From Gemmatimonadota bacterium (GTDB taxonomy: Bacteria; ARS69): DNA of 9,458 nucleotides. Shown one piece after another: positions 1 to 6,895 of this stretch (position 1 is the stretch's first letter; every line of letters begins with the position of its first letter). Position numbers and translations under genes: made by a program. The stretch covers positions 1 to 9,458 of the forward strand of contig BQJX01000066.1 of the NCBI GenBank assembly GCA_021604925.1. The letters are read 5' to 3'. A model generated the notes under the pieces. That model made no database searches, was not told the DNA's origin, and saw nothing but the letters and a program-made list of their open reading frames with translations.

Positions 1-106
1 CAACGAACGTCTCCTCGAGCCGATCGGATATGTTCCGCCGGCCGAGTTCGAGGAGGAGTACAATCGAAGTCAGGAAGCTCAGGTCAAAGTGGCCGGAGTC
101 AAGTAA
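1..106 (+). CDS. IS3-family transposase (OrfB), C-terminal fragment
   Basis: Only the last 34 residues and the TAA stop at 104-106 are present, and the frame is open to the left edge (first full codon at base 2). The peptide begins NERLLEPIGYVPPAEFEEEY. This matches the conserved tail of IS3-family DDE transposases just after the rve integrase core, where a (R)RLxxxIGYxPPAExE motif is usual. In the family, OrfB cuts and joins DNA at the element ends, normally as an OrfAB frameshift product. None of the catalytic DDE residues lies in this fragment, so whether the gene is intact cannot be judged. Confidence 0.85.
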   Translation, partial: NERLLEPIGYVPPAEFEEEYNRSQEAQVKVAGVK

Positions 107-110
107 CGAG

Positions 111-136
111 CTCTCCGGAAAACCCGGGGCGGTTCA
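111..136. repeat. Right terminal inverted repeat of the IS3 element
   Basis: Just after the transposase stop the sequence reads CTCTCCGGAAAACCC followed by GGGGCGGTTCA. Its complement starts TGAACCGCCCCGGG, the usual form of an IS3-family end. The partner repeat is outside the window, so the exact inner limit is approximate. Confidence 0.6.
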
Positions 137-247
137 CTTCCCCGCCGATTCCCTATTCGCACGGACGCGCCCCGGAGGTAGCGTGGTCCCCGCCAGACGC
201 TGACCCTTCGGCTTGAGTCCCTCCAGCTAGTCTTGCGTTACCCTGGC

Positions 248-277
248 TCGACAAGCCCGATTGCCTGCAACTATCAT
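248..277 (+). promoter_or_regulatory. Candidate sigma70-type promoter for the lipoprotein gene
   Basis: TCGACA (248-253) and TATCAT (272-277) each match the bacterial -35 and -10 consensus at five of six positions and are 18 bp apart. They lie about 60 bp before the ATG at 339. The rest of the 202-bp gap between the IS end and this gene shows no reading frame or strong hairpin that I can defend. In GC-rich DNA such a match may be chance. Confidence 0.28.
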
Positions 278-338
278 GATGCATGCGGATCCGGTGTCCG
301 GCCGCCGCGCAGTTTCACCCCAACATTGAGGATGTGAA

Positions 339-1034
339 ATGACAACGCGTATCTGGCCCGCCCTCGCTGCTTGCATTGCGGTTTCTGGCTGCGCGACCGC
401 GCCGAAAGTCTCTCACATGATCGAAGGACCCGCCCCGATCGAGATTCAGAACAAGCGGATCATCCTGGAACCCTTCGAGGTAGTCTGGAACCGGCTGGTC
501 GGAGAGCTGTCCAAGAGCTTCTTCGTCATCAACAACATTGAAAAGGAGTCCCGTCTCATCAATCTATCGTTCCGCGCGAACGACCCGGAGTCGTACATAG
601 ACTGCGGTCGCACAACGCGAACGTACAAGGACGAGGTGTTCAACTACCAAGTTGCTGAAGATGCCCAGTTCAAGCACTCCAAGCAACTGGGCTCCAATGC
701 ATACGGCGACTACGTCTTGAATCGGAACACAGAGATCGAAGGCAGGATGAACGTCTACGTAGCGCCCGACGGCGACCGCGCCACGCGCGTTTCCGTGAAT
801 TGCCGATACATCTTCAACGTCGACGTGACTGGCAGCTACCAAGCAATCGGTGGAGCACTAAAGATTGTCCAGGGAGCAGGATCGGTTGAGCCGGAGCACT
901 ACAGCATGTCATTCAATACCGGGCCACCGACCACCGACCATTGGGGCCCTCCCGGCGATACCGTCCCGGTCACGTGCGGAAGCAACGGAACGCTTGAGAC
1001 GGCTGTCCTCGACATGGCAGAGGGGGGAGCGTAG
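339..1034 (+). CDS. Predicted lipoprotein of unknown function
   Basis: The 231-residue product starts with a short hydrophobic signal ending in the lipobox V15-S16-G17-C18, so Cys18 should be lipidated after signal peptidase II cleavage. Ala at +2 would favour outer-membrane sorting by the E. coli Lol rule. The ATG at 339 follows a GAGG Shine-Dalgarno sequence with a 7-nt gap, which supports the start. The mature part contains a WNRLVGELSKSFFVINNI stretch (about residues 50-67). Its spacing resembles small periplasmic helix-grip domains such as those of BamC-like lipoproteins, but this likeness is weak and I do not assign the family. Two cysteines (about residues 89 and 154) could pair. The gene appears to belong to the host rather than to the phage-like element. 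Confidence 0.8.
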   Translation: MTTRIWPALAACIAVSGCATAPKVSHMIEGPAPIEIQNKRIILEPFEVVWNRLVGELSKSFFVINNIEKESRLINLSFRANDPESYIDCGRTTRTYKDEVFNYQVAEDAQFKHSKQLGSNAYGDYVLNRNTEIEGRMNVYVAPDGDRATRVSVNCRYIFNVDVTGSYQAIGGALKIVQGAGSVEPEHYSMSFNTGPPTTDHWGPPGDTVPVTCGSNGTLETAVLDMAEGGA

Positions 1035-1045
1035 CCCTCACGACT

Positions 1046-1060
1046 GAGATTCCGAATCTC
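1046..1060 (+). other. Small perfect hairpin after the lipoprotein gene
   Basis: GAGATT, loop CCG, AATCTC form a 6-bp perfect stem 11 bp after the TAG stop. No T-tract follows, so this is not a classical intrinsic terminator. The rest of the gap up to 1289 is GC-rich and shows no other gene I can support. Confidence 0.3.
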
Positions 1061-1289
1061 GCTGGCCAGGCAGCCTGCCCACTGGGCGGTGCGGCTCTGG
1101 GGCCCTACGCGAGCGGACCGCCCGAGCGGGCCAGGCGCGCGCGATCGAAGCTCGCAGCAGGCAGTCCAATCAAACGTGATAGGGGCCTGGGCACTCCCCA
1201 CAACGTCAGCAATGCGAGTTCGGCACCAGAGAGATAGGCTGCCCCGACCATCAAGTGCCGCCATGACCAACAACTCACGAGGGACTAAA

Positions 1290-1673
1290 ATGAGACACGC
1301 ATTCTTACCGGCGCTGCTCCTGGCCGCACTTGCCTGCCCCGCATTCGCGTTGGACGACAACCCAGAGGCACCCGTCGGAGTGGTCGGCCTTGAGGTGTTC
1401 GCGAATCGCACTCTCTGGAAGGAGTCTGAACGGGTCGTCGGCGCCACGCCATACCCCAACGAGGTGTTCGAGCAGAAGCTCGTCGCGGTCGGTGCCAACC
1501 TGATCGTTCCGACTACGCCCTACTTGACGATCAGAGTCGGCGCGGCGCGGACTGGGTCTACGACACGGGACGAGATCGTCTCGTCTGGCGCGTACGTGCC
1601 TCTGAAGGAAACCATGCAGGCTTGGAGCATGGCCGCGTCGCTAACGTTCTGGATTGGCTCCCCGGCGAAGTGA
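1290..1673 (+). CDS. Small secreted protein of unknown function
   Basis: The frame is open further upstream (a start at 1089 is possible), but I chose the ATG at 1290. It follows an ACGAGGGA ribosome site and begins a clean signal peptide: basic MRH, the hydrophobic run FLPALLLAALACPAFA, and an AFA cleavage site after residue 20. The mature protein is about 107 residues. It has alternating hydrophobic stretches (LVAVGANLIV, YLTIRVGAA, WSMAASLTFWI) and nearly ends in the aromatic strand SLTFWI. That pattern would suit a small beta-rich periplasmic or outer-membrane protein, but no known family is recognised. It lies on the same strand as the lipoprotein gene, 255 bp downstream, so the two may share a surface-related role. 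It is the last apparent host gene before the mobile element. Confidence 0.7.
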   Translation: MRHAFLPALLLAALACPAFALDDNPEAPVGVVGLEVFANRTLWKESERVVGATPYPNEVFEQKLVAVGANLIVPTTPYLTIRVGAARTGSTTRDEIVSSGAYVPLKETMQAWSMAASLTFWIGSPAK

Positions 1674-1763
1674 CCCCCGAGTAGGATCGATCGGCGCCTC
1701 GGTAGCCCTCAGTAACGCCGTAAGTTGCTTAGATTCAACATTCTGCGAAGTGGCCAACTCACA

Positions 1764-1942
1764 GGTAGACCGGAATAGACCGAATCGGCCCCCTCCCAGC
1801 TGGTCTACTCACCGGGTTCTGGCGGGCCAGGACAAAGCCGCTATCTGACCATTTACCAAAGGGTTGCGGGGTTTTCGCGCCACCCGCTCCTCGGTAGACC
1901 GCCGGTCTACTTCGGGGTCTATTCCCTGGCCCCCGGGTCTAC
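1764..1942. repeat. Cluster of seven GGTCTAY motifs in both orientations
   Basis: GGTCTAC or GGTCTAT occurs at 1802-1808, 1904-1910, 1916-1922 and 1936-1942. Its complement (GTAGACC or ATAGACC) occurs at 1765-1771, 1775-1781 and 1894-1900. The copies at 1894-1900 and 1904-1910 form a perfect 7-bp inverted repeat around GCC. Several spacings are near whole helical turns (10, 10, 12 and 20 bp), as expected for sites bound on one face of DNA. The last copy overlaps the stop codon of the HTH/terminase-like gene. The interval 1674-1938 otherwise has no credible gene. Candidate roles are a binding site for the neighbouring HTH protein (cos/pac-like), an operator array, or part of the element's left boundary. 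Confidence 0.65.
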
Positions 1943-2451
1943 TTGGCGGACAGGCCGTCTGACGGCCCTTCGGTGGCCCTCTCCACCGAGAACTCGGCCT
2001 CGATCGCCTCCAGGTCCTGGAGTTCCGAGCGCAGGATTTCGCGCAGCTCGGCGGTGCTCTTATCCCGAAGATCGCGGGCGACAATCTCGTGGCGGCTCTC
2101 TACCTCCCCCTCCAAGAACGCCTCCAATCTCATGAGCCGATCGAGGTCGGAAAGCGACGGGCGGATTCTCCCGTCGGCGATCGCCCGGGCAGTTGCAATG
2201 ATCCCGGCCTCCACGATCTTCCGGTTCCGTTCCTGGCGGGTGACTTCGCGTTCGGTGGTTCGCTCCCGGACGATGCCGGACACCGCGGCGTCACGTTCCG
2301 CGATACGGGTCTGCCAGGAGAACGCCCCCGACCACTTCTTCAAGGACGCGACGGACACGCCGAGCTTGGCAGCGGCTGCGGTCAGCGTTCGGGAGGCGCC
2401 GAGCGAGTAGTACGCCTCAAACGCGCGCTGGTGATTCGCGGTTTCCTTCAT
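1939..2451 (-). CDS. HTH protein resembling a phage terminase small subunit
   Basis: The 170-residue product has an N-terminal homeodomain-like helix-turn-helix (about residues 8-45), with AAAAKLGVSVASLKKWSGAF as turn and recognition helix, then WQTRIAERD. This arrangement is frequent in small phage DNA-binding proteins annotated as terminase small subunits. The rest is mostly charged helix (about 60-160), suiting oligomerisation. In phages this subunit recognises the packaging site and recruits the large terminase. The ATG is 3 bp after the stop of the methyltransferase gene, and its GGAG ribosome site lies inside that gene's last codons, so the two are probably translationally coupled. No large terminase gene follows. 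The HTH call is firm, whereas the terminase role is inferred. A transcriptional regulator or transposase-type HTH is the alternative. Confidence 0.65.
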   Translation of the reverse strand: MKETANHQRAFEAYYSLGASRTLTAAAAKLGVSVASLKKWSGAFSWQTRIAERDAAVSGIVRERTTEREVTRQERNRKIVEAGIIATARAIADGRIRPSLSDLDRLMRLEAFLEGEVESRHEIVARDLRDKSTAELREILRSELQDLEAIEAEFSVERATEGPSDGLSAK

Positions 2452-2454
2452 GGG

Positions 2455-3669
2455 CTACTCCAACCGTTCGGCAATCCGGCCCGTGAACCGCTCCCACCGG
2501 CGTACGGTTCCCGCGCAGTAGGCGGGGTCCAGTTCAATACCGAGGCACCGACGCCCCGCCATCTCCGCCGCGATCAGCGTGGACCCAGACCCGAGGAAGG
2601 GGTCGTAGACGAGCGCGCCTGGCCCAGACCCATCCTTCATCAGGCGAACCAGGAGGTCCGTCGGCTTCATCGTCGGGTGATCTTCTGAACGTACGGGACG
2701 GTCAAACGAGAGCATGGTGCTGGCATGGCCGGGCGGCCCGTAGAACTTGTGGCGGCCCTTCCAGGCGTACACGACAAACTCATGCGCGGCGTTGTAGTCC
2801 TTTCGCCCGAGCACCATCCGGTTCTTCTGCCAGATCAGATAGTCGGCCCAGGTGAAGCCGGCGTCCCGAAGAGCGAGCCGAAGGCTGTGCAGCTCCTGGC
2901 CCGACATGAACACGTACGCCGTGTTCTTGTGAGCCATCTGCGCGAGCTTCAGGAACTGCGCAAAGAACACCCGGTAGTCCTGCCCGCCCTGGTCATTGGC
3001 GATGCTCCTGCGGCCCGCCTTGGCTCCGTAGCCCACGCCGTACGGAGGATCGCAGAGCAACTGGTCTGCCGGGCCACCGGCCAGCTCGAAGGCTTGCGCA
3101 ACACGCCCCTCCTCCCCGCTGTCCCCGCACACCAGCGCGTGGTCCCCCATCCGCCAGGCGGTGCCCGGGCCAATGCCCTCGACGCTGACGGGTGACTCGT
3201 CCACCGGCGGTTCTTCAACCGGCCCGTTCACCCCATCCAGTCGATCGAGCAGCCGCGCGATCTCCCCATCGTCAAACCCGACCGGCAACGTGGTGTCGAT
3301 CCCCTGGAGGTCCGCGAGCAGCTCCGCGATCACGTCGGCATCGTTCTTCGCCAGGTCGGCCACCCTGTTGTCCAGGATCCCGCGCGCGATCATCGTCGCT
3401 TCATCGGCGTCGAGAACGATCGCGGCGATGTGGCTCCAGCCAAGGGCGCGGGCTGCCTTCAAACGCCCGTTGCCGATGCGGACGATCATGCCTTGGCGCT
3501 GGACGACCAGCGGTTGGTCCTGGCCGTACCGGGACAGCGACGCCTGGAGGTGTGCCAACTCCTCGGGCGGATGCACGCGGTGCGGCCGCGGATCAAGCAC
3601 GAGATCCTCCGTCCGCACGGCGAGGTGCGCGAGGTCGGCCACGATGTTGTGCGCGTCAGTCACTACCAT
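2455..3669 (-). CDS. ParB-domain / DNA methyltransferase fusion protein
   Basis: This 404-residue protein joins two domains common in phage genomes. Residues about 18-110 form a ParB/sulfiredoxin-like domain, with the signature RIGNGRLKAARALGW at 64-78. Residues about 170-400 form an amino-methyltransferase: motif IV DPPY at 207-210, HPTMKP at 331-336 and the AdoMet-binding motif DPFLGSGST at 356-364. This motif order, catalytic before cofactor motif, is that of beta-class N4-cytosine/N6-adenine enzymes. The recognition sequence cannot be read from the protein. GGAGG lies only 3 nt before the ATG, and the third codon (GTG) has a 9-nt gap and is an alternative start. No partner restriction enzyme is visible, so it is an orphan enzyme here. 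It may protect the element's DNA or mark its origin or packaging site. Confidence 0.88.
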   Translation of the reverse strand: MVVTDAHNIVADLAHLAVRTEDLVLDPRPHRVHPPEELAHLQASLSRYGQDQPLVVQRQGMIVRIGNGRLKAARALGWSHIAAIVLDADEATMIARGILDNRVADLAKNDADVIAELLADLQGIDTTLPVGFDDGEIARLLDRLDGVNGPVEEPPVDESPVSVEGIGPGTAWRMGDHALVCGDSGEEGRVAQAFELAGGPADQLLCDPPYGVGYGAKAGRRSIANDQGGQDYRVFFAQFLKLAQMAHKNTAYVFMSGQELHSLRLALRDAGFTWADYLIWQKNRMVLGRKDYNAAHEFVVYAWKGRHKFYGPPGHASTMLSFDRPVRSEDHPTMKPTDLLVRLMKDGSGPGALVYDPFLGSGSTLIAAEMAGRRCLGIELDPAYCAGTVRRWERFTGRIAERLE

Positions 3670-3680
3670 CTACCTCCGAT

Positions 3681-3871
3681 CCTTGAAGTACCTTGAAGCG
3701 CCGTTGAAGGCGTTCGCGATCCTGAAAGTGGCCTGGAGAGCAGTCTTAGGTACCCCTTGAAGGACTTGAACAAGCTTGAAGCGATTTCCGGCAAATAGCC
3801 CCATGTCTCCTCATATGGGGAGTTATCCGAAAAGCCCTTCAGCGTCCTTCAAGTCCTTCAAGTCCTTCAAG
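3681..3871. repeat. Iteron-like CTTGAAG repeat array, candidate origin
   Basis: Nine copies of a CCTTGAAG-type motif fall into three groups of three. Group A is at 3681-3688, 3691-3698 and 3702-3709 (last copy CGTTGAAG). Group B is at 3755-3762, 3764-3771 (ACTTGAAC) and 3774-3781. Group C, in inverted orientation as CCTTCAAG, is at 3846-3853, 3855-3862 and 3864-3871. Within groups the repeat period is 9-11 bp, about one helical turn. CTTGAAGGACTTGAA (3756-3770) recurs exactly in inverted form at 3848-3862 and 3857-3871. Groups A and B are non-coding. Group C lies in the last codons of the primase gene, where it encodes a KDLKDLKD tail. Iteron arrays next to a P4-type primase are typical replication origins of phages and satellites. 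Group A also abuts the ribosome site of the methyltransferase gene and could be an operator. Confidence 0.6.
3799..3820 (-). terminator. Stem-loop just after the primase stop codon
   Basis: CCCCAT (3799-3804) and ATGGGG (3815-3820) form a 6-bp perfect stem with a 10-nt loop, starting 2 bp beyond the primase TAA (3823-3825) in the direction of transcription. There is no U-tract, so it would be at best a weak terminator or a transcript-end stabiliser. It sits between inverted repeat groups B and C and could instead be part of the origin structure. Confidence 0.35.
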
Positions 3872-6024
3872 CGGGCCTCCTCGACCCCGTTCAGACCGAT
3901 TCTCCGGTACCGCACCCTACCTCCTCCCTCCTTCCTGTCCTTCGAGATCCCGCGCTCCTCCAATGCTCGAGAGAACACTTGGCGACTCATCTTCTGTTCC
4001 CCCCGTTGCTGATCCGCCCAGCGGACGTAGCACTGGTAGAGATCCGTGGATCCAACGGTCCGGCCCTCGTCCACAACGCAGCACTCGTACAGAAACCCGG
4101 CGAGTGCATCGCTTTCCTCCCTGTAGGAGTCGGTCGCGGCGGTCACTTCGGGAGGCGTGCCAAGACCGTTCCTCTGCCACTCCAAGCATCCCTCTACCGC
4201 CCATGCCAGGATTCCCTCTCCCTCCTCCTGGAGCTTCACGCACAACTTCTTGTCCTGCTCCTCCGGCGGAATGGACACAGTGAACGGGATGAGCTGAACG
4301 CGTCGCCAGATGCCCTTGTCGGTTCCCTTGATCTCCGGCTTGTGATTCGCGGCCAGCCACACCTTGAACGCAGGAAGGAACTCGAAGAATTCCTTGTGCA
4401 GAAACCGAGCAGTCACGGTGTCGCCGCCAGTTGCCTGCTTGATGAATGCCTCATCCATCGCACCGCTTCGCTTCATCTCGATTGCCGTAACGAATCGCGC
4501 CCCGGTGAGGCGTGCGAGATCGTTCCGGATCCGCTCGCTCTTGCTCTCCAAGAAGGTCGTGAAGTCAGTCTGTCGAGCGTACTCGCCCAGCGCGTGCCGC
4601 AATGCTTCTAGAAACCTACTCTTCCCGTTCGCTCCGGTTCCGTAGAGCAGGAAGAACACCTGCTCGTCCGTGCACCCCGTGAGGGTGTAACCCACGGCGC
4701 GCTGGATGTACGAGATCAGCCGCGTGTTCCCCTCGAAGATCCGATCGAGAAACGCGAGCCATCGCGGACACTCGGTCGTGGAGTCATACTGAAGATGAAC
4801 AGCCTTGGTCATGAGATCGGATCGCTGCGGATCGCGGAGTTGCCCTGTGCGCAGATCCAATGTTCCGTTGGCAACGTTGATCAACCAGGGATCACGATCG
4901 AGTTGCTCTGGCAGTACAGGTACCCCGGGCTCCGTCTTCGCCAGTTCGATCAAGCCTCGGATCCGGGGCTCATTCTCCGAGCGCAGGGCGAATAGAACGA
5001 GGCGCCTGCGCTTCTCCGGCTCCGTTGTCTTCCGGGCACGCTTGATGAGCTGAGTCACGACATCCTTCGCACGCAGATACAGCTCCCCCTTTTCATCCTT
5101 GGACCACCGCACGCCGTCCCAGCAGAACCACGTCTTCAATGGCGGCACGTACCGGATGTCCTTGCCGTGCGCCATCACAAGCCGCTTGGCGTTCCCGAGG
5201 TCGCTGTCGTGAACGTCACCCCATCTGGCGAATCGCTCGGCGTCCTGATCTGGCTGCCAGCGACCGGAACTCCTGGCCACGCGCAGCACTTCGGCCTGAT
5301 CGAGGGGCGTCTCGGCCCGTGTTGCGTTCTCCGCTTCGAGCGCCGCCTGGACTCCCGCATCGGACACACCCACACGACGCATGGCACCTGCGTACCTGGT
5401 AAGCGTGTTGTTCCGATCATGGTGGCGGATAGGACCTGCAGGAGAGCGGTGTCGGGTCTCCGGCCTTGCACTCCTATTGCGAACCAGATCAAGCAGCCAG
5501 CCTGGGGCGACTGCGATCTCCCTGGACCCCAGTCCCTCGAAGTCCCGCCATTCGTAGTCGCGGCCACTGAAGTGCGAACTCGGCGGGACCACGACGTAGG
5601 TTCCGTCCGACTTGATCTCCAAACCTGGGGTGAGAACCAGCGAGGGTACCGGAGGATCATTCCGGAAGAGCGCGTGGGTTCCGCCTCCCCCCGTTTGGGA
5701 GATCACCGTGTCGGGGAGTTCCCCGTGGAGTTCGAGTAACGCCGCGAATTGCTCGGCTCCCTCCGTCCCCGCATCGACATCCAGAGCAAACACGCCAGAC
5801 CGCTTGCCCATCACGATCCCGACGTTCGCCTGCGGCCACTTCCGCCACCACTCCTGAATGGTGCCATCATCCGAAGACGCGGCGTTGGGCCAGTCCTTGA
5901 TGAGCGGTGTCTTGCCGGGGCTAGAGCCGTTGCGGCCCATGTGCGGCGAGGAGACCGGCAGCACCGGGTACCCCTGGGCGACATAGCCGAGCGCGGCATT
6001 CAGACAGGCATTCGCCTCACCCAC
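3823..6024 (-). CDS. P4-type primase-polymerase with SF3 helicase
   Basis: This 733-residue protein should start replication of the element by making primers and unwinding the origin. The N-terminus (about 1-185) is a bifunctional Prim-Pol domain: ALDVDAG at 80-86 supplies the metal-binding D82/D84 pair, and GGGGTHALF at 112-120 supplies the nucleotide-binding histidine (H117). The C-terminal part (about 370-610) is a D5/P4-like superfamily 3 helicase. It has Walker A GTGANGKS (462-469), the acidic strand FVTAIEM (511-517), sensor KVWLAANHKP (554-563) and candidate arginine finger WRRVQLIPF (573-581). A further predicted DNA-binding tail ends in KDLKDLKD. The start is GTG at 6024, overlapping the TGA of the nuclease gene by 8 bp (GTGGGTGA), with GAGG and a G-run upstream. 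Both domains look intact for the family. Confidence 0.92.
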   Translation of the reverse strand: MGEANACLNAALGYVAQGYPVLPVSSPHMGRNGSSPGKTPLIKDWPNAASSDDGTIQEWWRKWPQANVGIVMGKRSGVFALDVDAGTEGAEQFAALLELHGELPDTVISQTGGGGTHALFRNDPPVPSLVLTPGLEIKSDGTYVVVPPSSHFSGRDYEWRDFEGLGSREIAVAPGWLLDLVRNRSARPETRHRSPAGPIRHHDRNNTLTRYAGAMRRVGVSDAGVQAALEAENATRAETPLDQAEVLRVARSSGRWQPDQDAERFARWGDVHDSDLGNAKRLVMAHGKDIRYVPPLKTWFCWDGVRWSKDEKGELYLRAKDVVTQLIKRARKTTEPEKRRRLVLFALRSENEPRIRGLIELAKTEPGVPVLPEQLDRDPWLINVANGTLDLRTGQLRDPQRSDLMTKAVHLQYDSTTECPRWLAFLDRIFEGNTRLISYIQRAVGYTLTGCTDEQVFFLLYGTGANGKSRFLEALRHALGEYARQTDFTTFLESKSERIRNDLARLTGARFVTAIEMKRSGAMDEAFIKQATGGDTVTARFLHKEFFEFLPAFKVWLAANHKPEIKGTDKGIWRRVQLIPFTVSIPPEEQDKKLCVKLQEEGEGILAWAVEGCLEWQRNGLGTPPEVTAATDSYREESDALAGFLYECCVVDEGRTVGSTDLYQCYVRWADQQRGEQKMSRQVFSRALEERGISKDRKEGGGRVRYRRIGLNGVEEARLKDLKDLKDAEGLFG

Positions 6025-6469
6025 GCCTCAGCCCCCCTTCCCGCACATACCGCACGAATTTCTCCAGCAGGTGCCACGTCGCCGCCTCCCCGTGCGCCCG
6101 GTCGTCCGCGAAGAAAACGGGGATCCGGTACTTCACCGACCACGCGAGCAGCGAACACAGCGCCGAGCGGGGTGACAGCCGCGAGAACGGTGGCGGGATC
6201 ATGAACCGCGCCATCGAGCTCTCCACGACGATCGCGGGGTAGGCGTACTCGGCCAGCCGCGCGACCTCCCTCTCGAACCGCTCCCGGTCGTGCCCCAGCG
6301 ACGAGTAAGCGTCCGCCTTCGACTTCCTCTCCACCGCGATCTGCCGCTCCAGACCGAGCACGGAGTAGTCGCCGGCGGGCAGCCCGGCAACGACCGCACC
6401 ATCGAACTGGTACGGCCGCTGCTCGCGGCTATCCACGACCGGCGTCCAATCAGAAGGGTCGATCGCCAC
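6017..6469 (-). CDS. Stand-alone ERCC4-domain nuclease
   Basis: The 150-residue protein is little more than one ERCC4 (XPF/Mus81-type) nuclease domain. Motifs in order are VVDSREQRPYQF (11-22), LPAGDYSV (30-37) and VERKS followed by KAD (46-53). This gives the E47-R48-K49-xxx-D53 metal-dependent active site, then RERFEREVARL at about 62-72. Family members cut branched or flap DNA. In XPF and Mus81 the domain is paired with helix-hairpin-helix modules, which are absent here, as in other phage ERCC4 proteins. The start is GTG at 6469 with GGGAG about 10 nt upstream, giving a 20-bp overlap with the DUF669 gene. Its place between a Sak4-type recombinase and a primase-helicase suggests it processes replication or recombination intermediates of the element. 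That role is inferred from context. Confidence 0.88.
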   Translation of the reverse strand: MAIDPSDWTPVVDSREQRPYQFDGAVVAGLPAGDYSVLGLERQIAVERKSKADAYSSLGHDRERFEREVARLAEYAYPAIVVESSMARFMIPPPFSRLSPRSALCSLLAWSVKYRIPVFFADDRAHGEAATWHLLEKFVRYVREGGLRRG

Positions 6470-6893
6470 TGGAGACGCTCCCTTCCAGCCGGCCCCGGAA
6501 GTAGACCCCGTCGTAGTCGCCCTTCGTCTTCTTCGTGATCTCCACCCGCACGTCGAGCAGCTCGCCCAGGCGCGACGGGAGGTCCGACAGCTTGGCGAGC
6601 TGAAGCCCGACGCGGTTGAAGTCCTTCTTGGCCCACACGAGGTTCTCCGGAGTTTCGAGCAGCGTGTACTTCCACAGCTTCCGGCCTTCGCACTCCCCGG
6701 AAGTGATCCGCAGCTCCCACTCCAGCATCTTCCGATTGGAAGTCTTGGATCGCTTCAGTTCCACCTGCTCGACGATCGCGGGGTAGGTGCCGTCGGGGAT
6801 GGACTCGAACTGGTCTTCTCCCGATGCGGCCGCATACTCGTCATCCAACTGGGCCAGATCGAACTCGTCGGGTGTTTGATCGGTCGTGTTCAT
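6450..6893 (-). CDS. DUF669-family phage protein, possible ssDNA-binding partner
   Basis: The product (147 residues from the chosen start) fits the DUF669 family found in phage recombination modules. It has an acidic N-terminus, then IPDGTYPAIVEQVELKRSK, then EWELRITSGECEGRKLW, TPENL and a late GELLDVRVEI strand. The alternating strands would suit an OB-like fold, and in phages Sak4-type ATPases are often encoded beside single-strand-binding proteins. A role as the DNA-binding partner is therefore plausible but not shown. Two starts are possible. ATG at 6899 makes an ATGA overlap with the upstream gene but lies only 1 nt from AGGAG. ATG at 6893 has a 7-nt gap from AGGAG and is preferred. The 3' end overlaps the nuclease gene by 20 bp. 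Confidence 0.78.
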   Translation of the reverse strand: MNTTDQTPDEFDLAQLDDEYAAASGEDQFESIPDGTYPAIVEQVELKRSKTSNRKMLEWELRITSGECEGRKLWKYTLLETPENLVWAKKDFNRVGLQLAKLSDLPSRLGELLDVRVEITKKTKGDYDGVYFRGRLEGSVSSGDRPF

Positions 6894-6895
6894 CG

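Larger units (their letters stand above)
1..136 (+). mobile_element. 3' end of an IS3-family insertion sequence
   Basis: This is the right-hand end of an insertion sequence whose body lies outside the window. It contains the last codons of an IS3-type transposase and then, 30 bp after the stop, a terminus ending in GGCGGTTCA. Read from the outside, the end begins TGAACCGCCCCGGG, which fits the TG...CA termini and the typical terminal repeat of IS3-family elements. The partner left repeat and the 3-4 bp target duplication cannot be checked because the left side is missing. The base at which the IS ends (136) is inferred from the TG...CA rule. Confidence 0.75.

Noticed and set aside
1089..1289. 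Upstream extension of the small secreted protein from an ATG at 1089
   Set aside because: It would bury a clean signal peptide in the interior. The ATG at 1290 has its own ribosome site and starts that signal peptide.
899..1498. Minus-strand frame of 199 codons
   Set aside because: It runs antisense across two credible genes, has a low-complexity composition typical of GC-rich shadow frames, and no ribosome site or domain was seen.
1654..1848. Short plus-strand frame of 64 codons beyond the secreted-protein gene
   Set aside because: It overlaps the end of that gene, crosses the GGTCTAY repeats and shows no ribosome site or recognisable domain.
1764..1942. CRISPR array
   Set aside because: The repeated unit is only 7 bp, occurs in both orientations and has irregular short spacing.
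2725..3760. Several plus-strand frames opposite the methyltransferase gene
   Set aside because: The minus strand carries clear ParB and DPPY/DPFLGSGST motifs. The plus-strand frames are arginine- and serine-rich shadows.
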